Counted from the first letter of the stretch, positions 29,760 to 44,416 are shown. The stretch: DNA of 64,000 nt from Hemibagrus wyckioides (GCF_019097595.1 NC_080718.1:19198157-19262156); one strand, 5' to 3'. Program-made: numbers and translations. Notes: generated by a model not told the origin, from the sequence alone.

Positions 29760-32700
29760 AACACACACGCCAGAAGACTTAAAAGATCGGACCCCATCCC
29801 TCAGAGGCTGAGGCTGGTGTCCTTAATGGATGACAGATGTCTCTGAAATGAGGCTATAGCGTGAGTGTGTTTCATGTTAGCTCTCTGCGTGATGAGCAGG
29901 GAAGCAGCTGGAGATGAACAAAAACGTTCAGGCCCTCACAATGCTTCCATTTATTATCCCTGGGTACAGTTCTGGTTGAAATGCACCCCTGCTTTTTAAA
30001 GTAATATATTGGGATTAATAACGGCAAACAAAGGAAAACATTCTGTAATGGCAGTAGCTTGCTTGATCTTCTCACAGTAAATCTTGTGACAGTTTTAGTT
30101 GGTGTATGGTCAGGCCCTGTGGTAACTCTTGCTGATTAACAAGGAATTTTCTGTCTGTTCCTGCTTATAATGTTGCCCAGTGTTCATGGTCAAGGACATC
30201 AATTGCGCATGTTGCTATATGATAGCATGGAAGAACATGACTTTTCTGAATTGCTCAAAAACAGCAGAGCTTGAGCCGCATATCAAGGGATTCTACCGCA
30301 TGCCCTCTAGCTCTGTGTCTGGTTATTATTTCCATATCCTTTGTAAATGTACCTCACCAATACCCAACTTACTTTAACCATCCACAGTGTTTTCTTTCCC
30401 AAGGGTGAACTGCAGGTGTTCTGCATGGGAGTGATCACACAAAATGGCCGCCTGTTCTGTGTTAGGTAATATTCAGTCCAACACCTACTCTCAGCTGTAT
30501 ACAGCTGTCAAAAGAGATGAGGAGTTTAGTGAGAAGGTTGAGGTTGAAATGAGCCGCCAGTTGGGCGGTCCTCTTGGCCTTGATGGGGGTGGGATAATAG
30601 TCAGGTTTGAGCAGGTTGCCTGTTAGTAGGCCTCTAAACCAAGCGGTCTGCAGGAGGTGGGGGCTCTCATTATCTTTCCCACCATGTTGGACCCTTAAGT
30701 CCATCTCCTCAGTGCTCTGTTTGTTTAGAGAGCAAGAGCCTTTTAAACTATGTTTGGGCTAATGAGTCCATTATCTGCCAATGATCCACAAAGGGCCCTG
30801 CCTCCCTCTGCAGCTCTGCTCAGAAAGTTTCTTCTGCTCTATCACCTTCTCTTTTCTGGCCATACTCCTTCTGTGTCTACGTCCCTCCATCAAACGGTAT
30901 ATTTTTTATTTTTATAATGTACATTCGTGGTTAAAATATTTGATCTCATATTTCCAGATTTTGCCATTTATATTCATAATATAAGCCGAAACATTCTTCA
31001 GGTAATTCTTTTTTTTTTTTATTCTGATGAACTAAGAAACCATTTCAAATCTGGCCTCTTTAGGCAACTCATTTGCTGAAGTCAGCTCATCTTCTCAAAA
31101 GACCACATGATAAACAATGTACAGCATATAAAAGATAGTTGGAGAACCCTGCATCATCTCATCTCAATAACTGCCATGATGTTTGGTCCATCTTGCACTC
31201 ACCACTGGGTGTGTTTTATCACCATTCCAGACACCAATCCCAGCAGGTGCACTGACCTGAACCAGAAGGGTTCTTTTTAGTTTTGCTTTTTAACATGTGG
31301 CAGTGTGGCACCCAGTAATAAGTATAGCTTATATATGGATTTTTTTTTTTTTAGAACTGCTGCACAATATTTTGACAGTTCATTTAATAAACTCTCACAG
31401 TTTGATGGATTGTGTTGTAATTTTGACCAGTCTAAACAGAGATAACTCCCTCAATGGTTTTATGGCAGAAAAAAATATATTTTTCAAATGTAATGACAAC
31501 TAACAGTATTTATTAACTAATGTACTTCACAGGCATTTATCTCTTCGTGTACTGGTTTTACTTGATGGTAACGAATCACACATTTGGAATATACTTCACA
31601 TGCTTGGCTTTTTCCTTAAATCTTGGAAAACAATCAGATCATTTACCAGAAGGACAATTTATCTTAAAGATGATGGGATTTCAGACTCACAGGAAATTAT
31701 GTCTCCCCAGTCTACAGATGAAATGCTTCAGAGCAGTACTTCAGACAATATGCGGACAGTTGTTTTGGAAATATATTATATTTAGCACATGACCTTTCAG
31801 GCTGCATTTATGGTGAATAAAATCCTACGTGATTGTCTGTGAAGCCAGACATTTAATGCATTTTATTGTTTTGCCTTCTTGCCCTTGTTGTTTAACTCAT
31901 GTCAAATATTCAGGCTGTGTAGCCTCTACCTGGGTAGGTGGATTATATGATTTAATGCCTCAGAATGAAAAGTGCTAATATACACTGTATGAAACGTACA
32001 TCCATTTCAGGTTCTAGTGTGTCCTGGGTTTAGGAATCAGCCTTACAGAAGTTCCACTAGTACCAGTAGCTACAGGAAACTGTGGCAGATTAGCACTCTC
32101 CCTTGTCCAGACTGGGCTGCCCAGTTACTGCTGAAGACTTAATTATGGTGATCTGGTAATAGACGAGAAAATGGCAGGAATGCTGTCCACATGGCCATGC
32201 TCACAGTGGGATTAACTGCACGAGCTGCTCTCGGCCAGCTCGGGGATCTTGAGAGCAGTTTCACAGCTGCTTTTGTCCCATTTTCAAGGCAGGAGAATAA
32301 AAGGAGAGGGAGGGGAAAAAAGAAGAGACAAAGAAAATTAATCTGCTGGGTGCTGGATCTTAATTCGATTTAATGAAGGGGCTTGTATTTGAGAACCTTT
32401 CACACACACACACATTCGGGCAGAAATTCAAACTCTTCTAAGTACTTACAGCTCTGTTGAGAGAATAAACCCTATTATGAGCAATTATGCTATCCACCAG
32501 CCATAGCAAATCCATCTTCTTTCCTTGTATTAACTAATAATAGGGTTAGCAAATCATTTAATCTTAAGCATGATGTTTCCGGATATTTCACTTAAATCTG
32601 AAATCTGTTTTCGGATGTTTTCCATCATGTTCAGTCACAAGCTCCTTTATGCTTTTAGCTCAATTGGTTTTTCTGACATTGTTGGACTTTAAAAAGAAAA

Positions 32701-34734
32701 GACTTCTTCTTTCTATGTGGAATTTACTTCCTGGACCATAACAATTGAATTGTTCAACTGAATTTGTTTACTGAATTCTTTGATGGAAAGGTTTGCAGCA
32801 TAACTAATATGGTCGTCATGCACAATTAAGAACTTTCCGATTCAAGTCGCGTACAGTAAGTACACTATAAGGGAAAAATGGTTATTTGGATAGTTTTTTT
32901 GCTTCCTAATGTAGTTCTACTTCGGATTCCTCTCTTACATTAAAACACCTTGTTGTATGGATGTACATAAGATATTTTTTTGGGTTCTCCTAGAGGGGCA
33001 AAAGGAAGATTTTTAGTATAAGAGTGTGCTTGTGTTTTCAGACACTGGAAGGGCATGGACTTACTGAATCAGTTTGCCTATGTTCATCTAACAGTTTTCA
33101 CTCAGAACCTGATAAAAGGAAAACAATCAACACAAACCTTTCAGCCAGGCACACCCCCAGCCTGAAAAAGGAGGGAAAAAAATTCCATGACTCTCCACCA
33201 AGCTGGAGAAGCCCATTACTGTGTTCATCTTTTCAACATTTGACAGGTGGAAGTAGAACTTTGGGGTTTACGTTTTAATTATAAAGAATTCCAGATGTGG
33301 AAGGAGGCTCATAAATTAGAAGCAGAGCTACTCAAATGTCTTTTTTCAAAGGGACCAAGCGGGTCAGCATCTGCTTTTCATTGAAGTGAATGTTATTAAG
33401 GGTCCTGGCTAAAGAAAGCCTTGAGTCCCTTGTCTGGCCCCACAATAATTGACACTATTAAATGTGCCTAAACAGATTTAGAGCATTCAGAAAAGTTACA
33501 TTTGTCTTGGAGAATGAATCCCATCATCTATTTTCAAGTAAAGAAATCTGAGAAGGATTAATGACCATTTAATCTTTTACACACTGAAAATGAGGGAGAA
33601 TCAGGAGTGTGGTGGCAATGAAGGGTAAATATAAACAAATTACACAGCAAGTCTGGAGCCAGAGCTCTGACAAGTAGGACAACAAGATTTCTAATAGTTT
33701 ACTACACCAGATTGCTATTGTTTAGCACGCCATGAAACAAGAACAGATAGGTGGCAAAGCAGTGGCCTTGACTGATTATTTTGATTATCTGCTGTAATCT
33801 TGTATGATCTGTTATTATTGTCCATTATTTTTGACAATACAAGTACATAATGATAGTGTTTACTTGTCATTTACAAGGGGTTCCGAGTTCTTTTGGGGTT
33901 GATGTGAGGGTGCAGGGTCTTTACGTGGTTTGAGACCAACTGAGGCGGAAAAAACGGACCCAGATCGGCAGAAGTGAAGTGGGACAGGAACTCTCCTGGG
34001 CGTGATTGAAAGGGTGAGAAGTTAATTTGGCAGCTTTTCCTCCTCACTTTGCTAATGTTTCCTCTCAGGACCAAGCTGCACCAGCGCCCACCCCACCCCA
34101 CCCCAACACCATTCAAAAAAACAAAAAAAATCTCCTCCAGCGGTTTTTCTGCTCAGATTCTTTTTCTCCACGTTCCAAATCCACCTCCCCCAATACACCT
34201 TCTCTCCCAGTAGAGCACGCTGACCCGAAACCAAACTTTCTCTCCCCAGGACACTTCCTGCTTTGCAACACTCAGTCTCAAGTGTGTTTTTCCAGGGGTG
34301 TTGGGAACGGGGAGGGGCGGCATAGTACTTGAAGGAAATGAGGACCATGTCAGTGTATCTTCATGACCTGTCAATCAGAGGCCCAGTGAGGCTCAGGGGG
34401 TTGTCTGGAATGGAACAAGAGATGCTGGTGGCCTTACTCTCTTCAATCACCACTAGAAATAATTCTTGCATCAACAGCTACACTTTCTTGGGTCAGTAAG
34501 GCCAGAGTAGAGGAACTGATGACTACTTCCACACTATATATCTACTCATCATTCTTATTTGGCATCTTCAACTGACATTGCTAAATGCCATCCCATATAT
34601 CATAAAGCCAGAGAGAAGGCTTGACGAAATTAGAACAAAACACAGCTAGGAACTATTACTATTACCATTAACATAAACTTTAATACTCCAGTCAGGTTGC
34701 CCCAGTAATATCTCTTATTTGGAGTTTGTTATAT
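28800..34734. other. intergenic, no gene seen
   Basis: Long gene-poor tract. It has one CA microsatellite (29713-29769) and GC-richer, repeat-free islands near 30400-30720, 32080-32350 and 33640-33850 that resemble regulatory DNA rather than genes. No exon chain could be built on either strand. Confidence 0.6.
29713..29769. repeat. (CA)n microsatellite
   Basis: About 27 CA units with two AAAC interruptions. Confidence 0.96.
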
Positions 34735-34739
34735 TGTTA

Positions 34740-34771
<32 letters not shown>

Positions 34772-34806
34772 GTTGTTGTTGTTGTTGTTGTTATTGTTGT
34801 TGTTTT
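34735..34806. repeat. (TTA)n(TTG)n trinucleotide repeat
   Basis: About 11 TTA-type units run into about 10 TTG-type units. Confidence 0.95.
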
Positions 34807-37800
34807 TATTCTGTTGCTGTGTATGTGGTTTCAGGTCCTCAGTTGACAGAGCACAAAAAATGATCTGTTAGTTATAATTCCTTCTCGTTCCTAAACTGAA
34901 GATTTGTGAAGTTTAATCCAAAGTTTCTTAAGAGGATTTACAGAACTGCATCTGTAACTCATTACTTATGAATAAAACATTTGTGCGTTGACTCTTAATT
35001 AAACATTGTTCTTAGCTTATCTCACAATATGTTACAAATGCTTCCTGTAAATACATTCCACCATGGTTACTTTATTTATTTCTGCCTTTAATCTTTTATC
35101 CGAGCTCCACTTTAAAAGCTCTTGCCAGCTTCACTCCCAGAATGGTGCTCCTTTCTGCAAAATTAGCTCAACATTTGCTCTTATGGGAAACTGTCACCAT
35201 TAATTCTTCATTGACATATTGCGAGTCTAACTATGGCAAAACTTTTAAGTGTGTGTGTGTGTGTGTGTGTGTGAGGAGGTCTGGATGTACACACTGGCTA
35301 GACGGCATTGCCGGATGAAGCCACACACTGCTAACACACTGCAGGCCATGGTGTTAGACAGGCCAGGTCGGCTAGTGACAGTGTGCAGTCCCTATCCTGC
35401 CTTATTTATCTGCTGTGGCAGTGGACAGAATGCAATTTCCTGAGAAGAGGGAGGCCAAGGGAGGGGGTTAAGCACATCAAAGTGAACCGAAAGCTATCAG
35501 GAACCTGAGCACTGCCAGCGCTGCGTGCCAGCTCTTTCCCTCCCTCTTCACTCCGACTCGCCAGACGCTGGGCATAGCGCAGCTGATAAAAATACACTCC
35601 TTCTCAGATGCAGACACCTTGGACAGGCCAGCCAGAGCAGCTATTAGACATGTGGCAGGACTGGGGAAAGGTCATAGTTTATCACCTCTGTGTTTCCCCA
35701 CAGCTGCAGCACTCATCTCTTGCTTGCTGCTTTTGGGCTCTCAGTGGCTATCTGAGGTGGACAGCTTCAGTGAGTGCCATTTGGTGTTTGAGTGCTCTAT
35801 AATGGAGCCCAAATGAGAAGCAGTTTGAGTGAAATGTTGATGTGTAAGAATGGGACAGAAGTATTTTGAAAGGCGATACTCTGTCTAGGCCAGTCGCGAA
35901 GGAAAAGAAGGCAAAAAGACCAGGTCTATGGACCACATCTCTCCTCAATCCTGCTTTTATGTGCTGTTAAACAGTCGTTCTCCAGGAGAAGAGGAGGTAG
36001 AGCCTTGGGAATCCTGCTCTGCTTAAATAGTGCACCTGCCCAGTGGCTATTAACTCCTTTGAAGGCACTAAATAAGCACTCTTGTGAAACCTTTTCGCTA
36101 CACAATGCAAAAAAAACAGCCAATAGGTCATTATATACAATCTCTTTGGTTGTTTTATAACTCTCTAAAGCATATTAAAAAGTGTCAAAGAGTGTAGCTT
36201 CTTTACAGTACATAGCTCTAAGTTGTTAAACTGTATAGTTTGAGTTGGCTTTGCTTTAGAGGAAGTTCTGCTGAACCCCTTGAATGCATTGGGGAGGTCC
36301 CCTCTGATGCCTCTCGGTTTTATGTCTTTCACTAATGGCTCTTGGAAGCAAGGTTAACTTAAAGGAAGGGGGCATTCGTAGAGGGAGGGAGCCCTTATCA
36401 AAGCCATCAGAAATGCCTTGTCGGCAGCCATTCATTGGACTCAGAGAAAATAAACCAAAATACCTCCACAATGACTGAGTGTTAGGCAGATAACAGTTGG
36501 CTGTGGGGGTCCCTTTCCCCTTTCTCTCAGTGGCTACTCACCTTCTCCATCTCCCTCTCTCTTTCTCTGCTTCTCTTTCTCTTTTTAGTTTTATTAGGAG
36601 GAAACAGAAAGCCCCAGTGTGAGAAGCCACTTGTTATCTGAGAGTCTTGGGAATCAAGCCCTCTGCAGAGTCTTCACTCACCACGCTAATGAAAGCTGGA
36701 CAATTTGTGTGCTTTCGTTCCCAACATACTTAAACCCCCATCTCTGGTCCTCCTCCCGAAGTCCCCCACCTCCCTCCTTCTCCTCCACATATATCCCACC
36801 TCTCCCTCTGTCCCCCAAACAGTACTTAGATTCCGGCCCATTCATTATACCCCAGCGAGGGCTTCAAAGCAAGTGGCGTTTATTAAACACAATTTATTAT
36901 TCATTCATCAGCAACCAGAGGCTTGTGGCACATCCATTATTTCCAAATCAGATTGTAGCCTCTCCAAAATGGCCCTCACTGTCTAAAAACAGAGCCATAT
37001 TTTTCATCCTTGTAGCACCTGAAAAAAAATACAGTGTAGTAAAGTCTTTAGGCAAATTTTTTAAAACATACTGTACCTTTAATTTTAAGACTTAAATTCT
37101 AAAAGAGTCTTCTGTTGCAATAAATATTACAATTTCTTATCAAAGTAAGACATAAATGAATCTAAATGTTGCTGTACTTTGGGAGAAAACATAAGAATAT
37201 ATATATGAGTAATAATATCTTTTATTATCTGATGGATTTTAGGAATTTAGAGATTTTCTGATACATGTGTACATTATTACATGTTAGAAAACCATGTATT
37301 TGAAGGGGTTTTCAAGAATTTAATTTGACTTGAAGGCAGAATAATTCTGCAATATGATAAATATCACTAAATTTCACCGTCTGTGAAACAGAATATAATT
37401 TTCACTGATTCAGATCTAGATCAAATTTGCTTATTTAGGTAAAAAGTGATATATGTGCATCATTAATAAATCAGCTATTTTTTTTAATTCTGGATCCACA
37501 TTTTGTCATCAAACTTCACATTATAATGTACATTATATATAATTATGCTTATTTTATTAGTTCACCTTCTTGAGTTCTTTAAAAACCAATGCCTTATAAT
37601 CTTTACATTACATAATCAAAACAAAATTTACAGTCCTGTCAAGGTGACCTGCAACACACATTTCTAGCCTCTCTATCACATGTTATTATGTGCATGTGAT
37701 CCATGATTGCTTCTCCCAAATTGTGAAAACTCAGGATCTGTGACCTCCTCAGGAACTTTAGACAAACTGTAGCAGTTACCAGTCTTTTTAGCCTGTATAC

Positions 37801-38030
37801 GTGGACACAAAAGACAAGGGTGGAAGGGCTTAGTGGTTTAGAGGTATTGGTGGCTGTGGATTGTTCGTCGATTGCTGTAGGTTCAGGTAGCTGAGTACAG
37901 TAAACATTTGGACTGGCCTCTAGAGATGGGTTTGATGAGGCCAGGGCACTCTGTTGGACAAAGGCTACAGGTGACCCTGGAGCACTTTGATCCATTCCTG
38001 CCAACTCAGTCCGCAAAGAATTTTTTCCAG

Positions 38031-38057
38031 TCTCTCTCTCTCTCTCTCTCTCTCTCT
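38031..38057. repeat. (CT)n microsatellite
   Basis: About 13 CT units. Confidence 0.94.
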
Positions 38058-39454
38058 TCCTATTTTACCAAGCCTTTCTTCCCTAGGTCAACCCCTTTTT
38101 CTAGTCAATCTAGCCCCAACAATGGAATCACTTACAAAGCACTGAGCACTGTATGACCGGGGAGCCACCAGGGAAAACATGTTCAAAGAGATGGCAGAGT
38201 GGCTCTGTATGGCCAAGTCCCCAGCCAGGAGATAAATACACATGCATTCAATATGCAGGTGCATGGCTCTCCAATTCAGCAAAACCTAAACCACATCAGT
38301 TCATCGCTATGCAGCACAAAATCTCCCAATTGAGAGATCGACGATTGTAGATTTTCATCTTTCCTATTTCTTATTTTCCATTTAAAGCATGATTTAATTT
38401 AGAGTTGCTGGAAGGAATAAAATTCAACTCAGTTTTTGAGATTGTAATTCTGTGCATCTAATGCCAGAAAAACTGCAGTAAGATATATGACTTCACTTTT
38501 TCCCTGCAGTGCACTCTGTGGAGAAAAGAATTTATTTTGGATCAAAATGCCATCTTGTGCAGGTGTAGTTAGAAATAGAAGAACAAACATGGTTTGAGCT
38601 TGCTTTACACCTAAACAGCAGTCCAAACACTCAAGTAAAGTTTTCATAGAGGCCTGTTCATGTACAACCCTGAGGCACACCTGCCACCATTTCTCTCTTT
38701 TAAAAGGGGCCCAATATGTGGGACCATCCCAAACCTCGTTGACACTGAAGATTTGTGTGTTGGCTCCCCTGGTAGGAAATAAATTTCATTTGAATGCTCC
38801 CTTTCATAGTAGGAATAGAAGAGGGGAAAGTCCTCACTGACTTTACGGTTAGCTAACACCCTTCTGTCTGAATACCAATAAGCAAATTGCAGCATGTGTT
38901 ACTATGTAGGCTTTGTGTGTAACAGTTCTCCAGATCAATACATTATTTGACTCTTGAACATTAACCCTACATTTGCAATAGTGTGTATTGCTGCATCTGA
39001 TGAGTTTTGATGGTCTAGAGGTAAATCTTGTCTTAAGAGTTGATATCAGAGACCTGTATCCTGTGTGATGAACATGTTGTAGATGTGCTGTTCACTGACC
39101 TTAACACATAAAGCTGTACAAGATTAATAACAACACGGGTTGTTGTTTTACACTCATGTCCTGTTATTAAACCTTCTCTGTGATAGTGTGGAACAGGTAG
39201 AAGTGTGAGCATATTTTTTACGCCTTTTTAAGCCTTGTACCTCTTGCAGTCCCTGTGATTAGCCCAAACAACCATCCTGAACGCTGGCTGGTAGATAATA
39301 CGTGTGCATGCAGGCGTGGTGTGCATGTTGTAAATGACTCTTTGAATTGTTAGGCAGGTGACGGGTGATGTGGGAGTGTTGTTGATATATATGTGTGTAA
39401 ATCTGTAAATCTCCGATAATGTGTGTGTGTGTGTGTGTGGGAGCGCTGGAATGT

Positions 39455-39562
39455 AAAGCTCAAACCGAGGGCCTCTGAAGCTCTAATGGATTAACAACCT
39501 GACCTGGCATGCTAATGGCGATTGTCTGTGATGTAATGAGCTTTTAATTAGATCACCTCTGA
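39455..39562. promoter_or_regulatory. candidate conserved non-coding element rich in homeodomain sites
   Basis: This non-coding, non-repetitive stretch packs CTCTAATGGATTAACAAC, ATGCTAATGG (octamer-like) and TTTTAATTAGATCA within about 70 bp. Such density of TAAT cores plus a POU-type site is typical of developmental enhancers. It lies about 19 kb upstream of the bmp4 first exon. Function is inferred only. Confidence 0.35.
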
Positions 39563-41256
39563 GCTTGACCCTGGTGTAATGAGGGGGGTGGGTGGGAAGG
39601 GAGGGGTCTGGGGGAGTTTAGCTGTAGAGGGGGAGCCTGGTGATAGCCCCCTGACCTGCAGGTGTGAAGCAACCCAGGCTGTAAACAGGGCTGGACATTC
39701 CAGGCATTCTCCACTCAGCATCTCTACACAAAAAATATTGAAGCCAGGTTTCATAGGGCCCAGTGCAAGGCAACTCATGAGGTCTATCCCTGTTGCTGTG
39801 GGTGGTTTCTCAGGGACAGTTCTCAGCTTACTGCTTTTGGAGTTCACACACCATAACACATTCTTCTCTTACTCTCCACCTAGATTTAATCTAGTCAAGT
39901 CAGCCATATCGTGATTCTATCAATATACACGTATACAGTGAGCCTTAGTGCAATATACAATAGTGTGGCTAAGTACACATGACTAAACGTACACATAAAG
40001 GGAAGTTAGCAAAACTAATCAATAGTGATCAGTGAAGACCCAGCTAAACTGCACAGACTTTGATTTATATATAAAATATCAAGAGAAAAGTAGGCATGTG
40101 AAGCTGTGGAAAGTACATGGAATTGGTAACCATAATCATAACCATTAGCATGTTGTCATTTTTTTAGCTCAGCGGGACTTGTTATAATGCCTGATTATTA
40201 TCGAATGATAAACAATGGACAGCTTATGATTTTGCTGCTTGGACTCATAGCAACTGCTTTAAGCCTCTCTCTTGCTATAATCCACAGCTTTGGCACCGAG
40301 TCCTGGTCAGCACTGGATGAGACTTTTTATATCATGTGGGAAATAAAACAGATCTCAGAAGCTTTTATTCCATATACAGTACTGTGGAAAATTTAGAAAT
40401 CACCTTTTTGTTTTCAACCAACGACCATTTGGTTCTTATTGGTGGAAAACAATAATGGAGACATTTGAGTGATTTATGAACAATGACAATGAGGAATAAT
40501 AATGATGAGGGAGGTGTAATCAACAGAAAACCACACAAACATAAAAGCAGTATGAAATCTTGAAATATTTTAATTTGCAAAATCGAACGTAATATTCAGC
40601 TGAATAAATAAGTACTACATGGTCATTTATGAAAAATGAATTCAAGTACTGTACATTTTTCCATCAAATAAATAACAAATAATGAACAATAAGTACTGCT
40701 ATTAATGCTATTTAGTTGAAAACTGTAACATTTGCACACTACTATAGTTAAAGTATAGTTTTATAGTTAAGTAGTTTTGTTTTTGTTGTTAGATATGTGG
40801 CTGAGTGCTTTGTTTTTCTTCAGGAACAGCTACTCTGGTAATGTTTAATGAATGTCACTTATGTGATGAAAAGCCTTCAAGTCCAGGAAATAAACAAAGC
40901 ATGATCTTGATTAATATGGGCACATGGAACTGTGTATCGATTATATATACAAGCAACTGTAGAATTGCTTGTGGGCATTTGGATCAGTGTTGCAAAAATA
41001 TACCTTGCTTCTAGTGACAGACGAGCCATATAATTACTTTCCTAGGGGACTTTTTAGAATCCTGACCTACAAATGGCTGCCCAGTATATTAGTAGTAGTA
41101 GAAGTAGCAGCAGTAGTAGTAGTAGAATAAGAAATTCAGTATCCAATTTGATTTATTCTATATTTAATTAAATGTTTAATATAATAAAATTAAGTAGGGA
41201 GATTTTCTATGACACAATTGCCCCTTGATGTGAGTGAGTGTGTGAAATCGTGTCTA

Positions 41257-41352
41257 CAGTGTCTGATGTACTAGCATCCTATCCAAGCCCAGTGTTCCTT
41301 GGATAGGATCCACCACAGCCCTGACCAAGATAAAGCTGTTACTAAAGATGAA

Positions 41353-41356
<4 letters not shown>
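41257..41356 (-). repeat. dispersed teleost repeat, copy 2 (reverse)
   Basis: Reading the minus strand gives TTCATCTTTAGTAACAGCTT, then TATCTTGGTCAGGG and GAACACTGGGC, matching the module at 7585. Confidence 0.7.
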
Positions 41357-41410
<54 letters not shown>

Positions 41411-41424
41411 CAACAACAACAACA
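41356..41424. repeat. (AAT)n(AAC)n trinucleotide repeat
   Basis: About 17 AAT units pass into about 6 AAC units directly beside the dispersed repeat. Confidence 0.95.
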
Positions 41425-44416
41425 CCTTTACACCCAATTCTCACAAAGCACTGACCTAACAGTTCACAGTCAGATTCAACACACTGGTAAACAAGAACAC
41501 ATGCTGTCTTTCACTCTCTCTCTTGCTTCCCTGTCTCTTGAGCCTAGACTCATTAAGATCCTATAAAGTGACTCTTCTTAATGAGAAGGTTTTATAGGGC
41601 TCTCGGAGGGCCTCTGGGGGATAATCAGAGTGAAATAGGAAGTCGTCTGTCTTGACAGGCTGCCCCTTTTCTCAGCGGTGGTCTGGTCAACGAGGGCCTC
41701 TCTCTGTAGCCCATCATCTTTGCCTCACCTCTCCTCAGCCACCTCTCTGGCCTATCTGAATCTCTCTGTGTTTAGATTATCTCTGACATGAGAAAAGTCA
41801 GCTGGTACCTCCTGGCCCTGTGGCTTTGTGCATATTAATTTTCTTCATCCCCTCTTGTTTGATTCTTCTTTGCTTTGCATTCTTCTTCTCTCTGTCTCCA
41901 TCACTCGGTGGTTTTATGAGGCAGGGCTCTGGATATATTTCTAAGCCAGGGTCGTCCTCTCAATAGGGGGTCAGTGTCAGTTTGTGTGCTGCATGTGGCT
42001 ACACCTACTGGTGAACCAGATCTCTGCAGAGCTGAATCTTGATGTATTTAAAGCTGCGTGTGCAGTAACATGCACAAACAAAAGACACAAAAATGCAATC
42101 CATGCATAAACAATTGCATAATCACATTTAATAGCCACACAAACCCAGCTGTGTGTTCATTCAGGCCTTTTTGTTCCTTAGGTTAAATTTCATGAATCTA
42201 AGTACAGACGTTTTGTAGGACGTTTTGCAGTATGTTACACAGTGCTTGCTGAAGGAGGAGATGGAATGAGGGGGCGAGGGGGTGTGGAGGTCATTTACCG
42301 GATGTTGCTTTTAAGATCAAATTGTGTTTATGAATGTCATGTCAGCCACTCTGCCAGTGAGGGTGAAAACTTATCTCGCAGCAGATGTTTACTCCACAGG
42401 TCGAAGGGCACACAGTGTTTACATCTGAGGCTGGGGGATGAAACTTGTTTAGAATTGCAAATGCTGCTGTGGGCAATTACCTTAATCAAATTACATTTTT
42501 TTTCTTCTTCGCTCTCTCATTTTTGTTCCTGAGAAGAATTTGCCAGATTCAAAACAACTGCTGCTCAGAGTCATTCCCTTTATGTCACTTCCTGCCCCAG
42601 GCTCACTACAGCCCATCAGCTTCCTCTGTTATTTATTCCATGCCACTAAAGCACTGTGAAACACTGCCTCAATAAGCTGTTAGTAGAATCTGTTTAGCTT
42701 AAAGGAAAAGTAGGAGGAATTGTGGTCTCTGGTTATGAATAGGGATGTAAATCTGGACATATTTGTTAAAGAGGTAAAGTAACTGTCCAGCTGCTTTGTG
42801 TAACTGTTTCTGAAGAAGACATGCCTTTTAATTCTTGGCATCAGATTCAAAGAGAGGTGAAGAAGAGATGGGAGAAGCATGGCTTTTAGAAACGGTATCA
42901 CTGTGCAGATTGAGATAAATTATCTATGGTTTTACTTTATATAAGACCTTGGTATTAGCCTTGGAGAGAGTAAAAATGGTTTGTGTGAGAGGGAGATAGC
43001 AAGTGAGAGAAAGACTGATAGAGGTTAGAAGGTTGTAAGCCTGGGGGTTGTATGTCAGAAATAAGGTTGGAGTGGCAGAGGAATGGCTGTGATCTCTGCT
43101 GTGTGGACATTAACGAACAGCGCGAGAGAATCTCAAGTCCCAATAATGTTTTCTTTTGCAGGAAAAATTCAAGATGTGTTCTTTTCTTCCGAAATATAAC
43201 CCAGGAAAAGGTCATGGTCTGGTCACTCCATGAAAGTCTTGAGTTTCTGTCACTGAAGCTTGAAACAACACATTTGTACTGGCCAAAAGCAAGGAAAAAG
43301 AAGAGGGTGGGAGAACATCTCACTGGCTCGAACAGCCACTAAGGGTAAATGAACTCAGTGATACTGGCCAGACTGCAGCCCTCATTATAGTGCTACACTA
43401 AACATGCCAGCCTCCATCTGCGTCTTCACACAGCACACTTCTTCTCACACTCATCTATTCAGTACATGCTCCCAAAAAGATATAATAACTACAGTGCTCT
43501 TTTTATGGAAGACTCAAAATACCTAGCGTCTCATAAGGAGATGTTCTATAAATAACTACTAGACATTTGGCATTTTAAGATTTAGGGAAAACAAGGTGCT
43601 AGACTATGATTGTGCTGCATAATTAGTGCACTTTAGTTCAAAATGCTATTTCCCTTCCCTCCCCTTCTTTCATATATTTTATCATCAGTTTTGCTGCATT
43701 TTTCTTTAATACCATTTTCAGAGTTTTTATGGCTCTGCTCCTGATGGAGGCTGTCTCTTTGTTGTTGACAGGAGATGTGTGATTAACGTTCCTTCTGCCG
43801 ACCCTGTCTGTGGCCTACACACAAATGCGCACACACATGCTCCTTACCTGTGATCCATCAGCTAGTCTGGAGAAAGAGCCTGTCTTGTGCAGATGCTTGA
43901 ATGAGGGGAAAAGGGGTAGATTTAGGGTGGGTACCTTTATTATTGAGTAGGTATTTTCCAATGCAATAGATCGTTGTTGAGGAAAAACAGAATATACACA
44001 CAGCGTATTTATGGAAATAGTGTGACATCAGGCCAGCCTGAAGTTGTGGGAAAGAGGAAAATAGAGAGAGTTTGCCAGGTGAGAATCAGAGGTCTGGCCA
44101 CAATCTTTGCACAGGTGATGCAAAGGAAAACAGGTATTTATGGCTACGGTCAGTTACCAAGTCAGCAAGTTCATTCCAATTACAGACAAGACATTCTGGG
44201 AATCATTTGGTTTTCAAAACTGGAGCTGAAATCAGTTTCTCCTTAAGAAAGGCCACTGGAGTTGTTGGTGACCACAGGCACAGCTAATTAGTCAGTTAGC
44301 AAAGCTGTACAACATTCGAAAAGGCAGCAGTCAATAGCGCTGAATTAAAGGACAGAATGGCAGTGCCTTAACCATAAACTCTCTGTATGCCTGTGGGCTG
44401 GAGGAGAGCTCTGTGT
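41425..44416. other. intergenic, no gene seen
   Basis: Gene-poor. The part at 41555-41720 is GC-rich and repeat-free (CTCGGAGGGCCTCTGGGGGA; CTCAGCGGTGGTCTGGTCA) and could be regulatory. Frames of 90-120 codons near 43.0-43.3 kb and 42.2-42.5 kb show no family similarity and overlap on both strands. Confidence 0.55.

Larger units (their letters stand above)
34807..41255. other. intergenic, no gene seen
   Basis: Gene-poor. It contains a GT run (35250-35272), a CT run (38031-38057) and several GC-richer, unique-looking islands: 35080-35220, 36240-36480 (with CTTATCAAAG, a TCF/LEF-like site next to a GATA-like site), 36840-36990 and 39440-39560. Apparent proline- and serine-rich frames near 36.7 kb are translations of a pyrimidine-rich stretch. 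Confidence 0.6.

Noticed and set aside
36619..37095. 158-codon plus-strand frame rich in Pro and Ser.
   Set aside because: Arises from a pyrimidine-rich stretch; no homology, and no splice partner was found.
40374..40560. Tc1-like terminus beginning TACAGTACTGTGGAAAA.
   Set aside because: No matching inverted end was located and the similarity is limited to the first bases.
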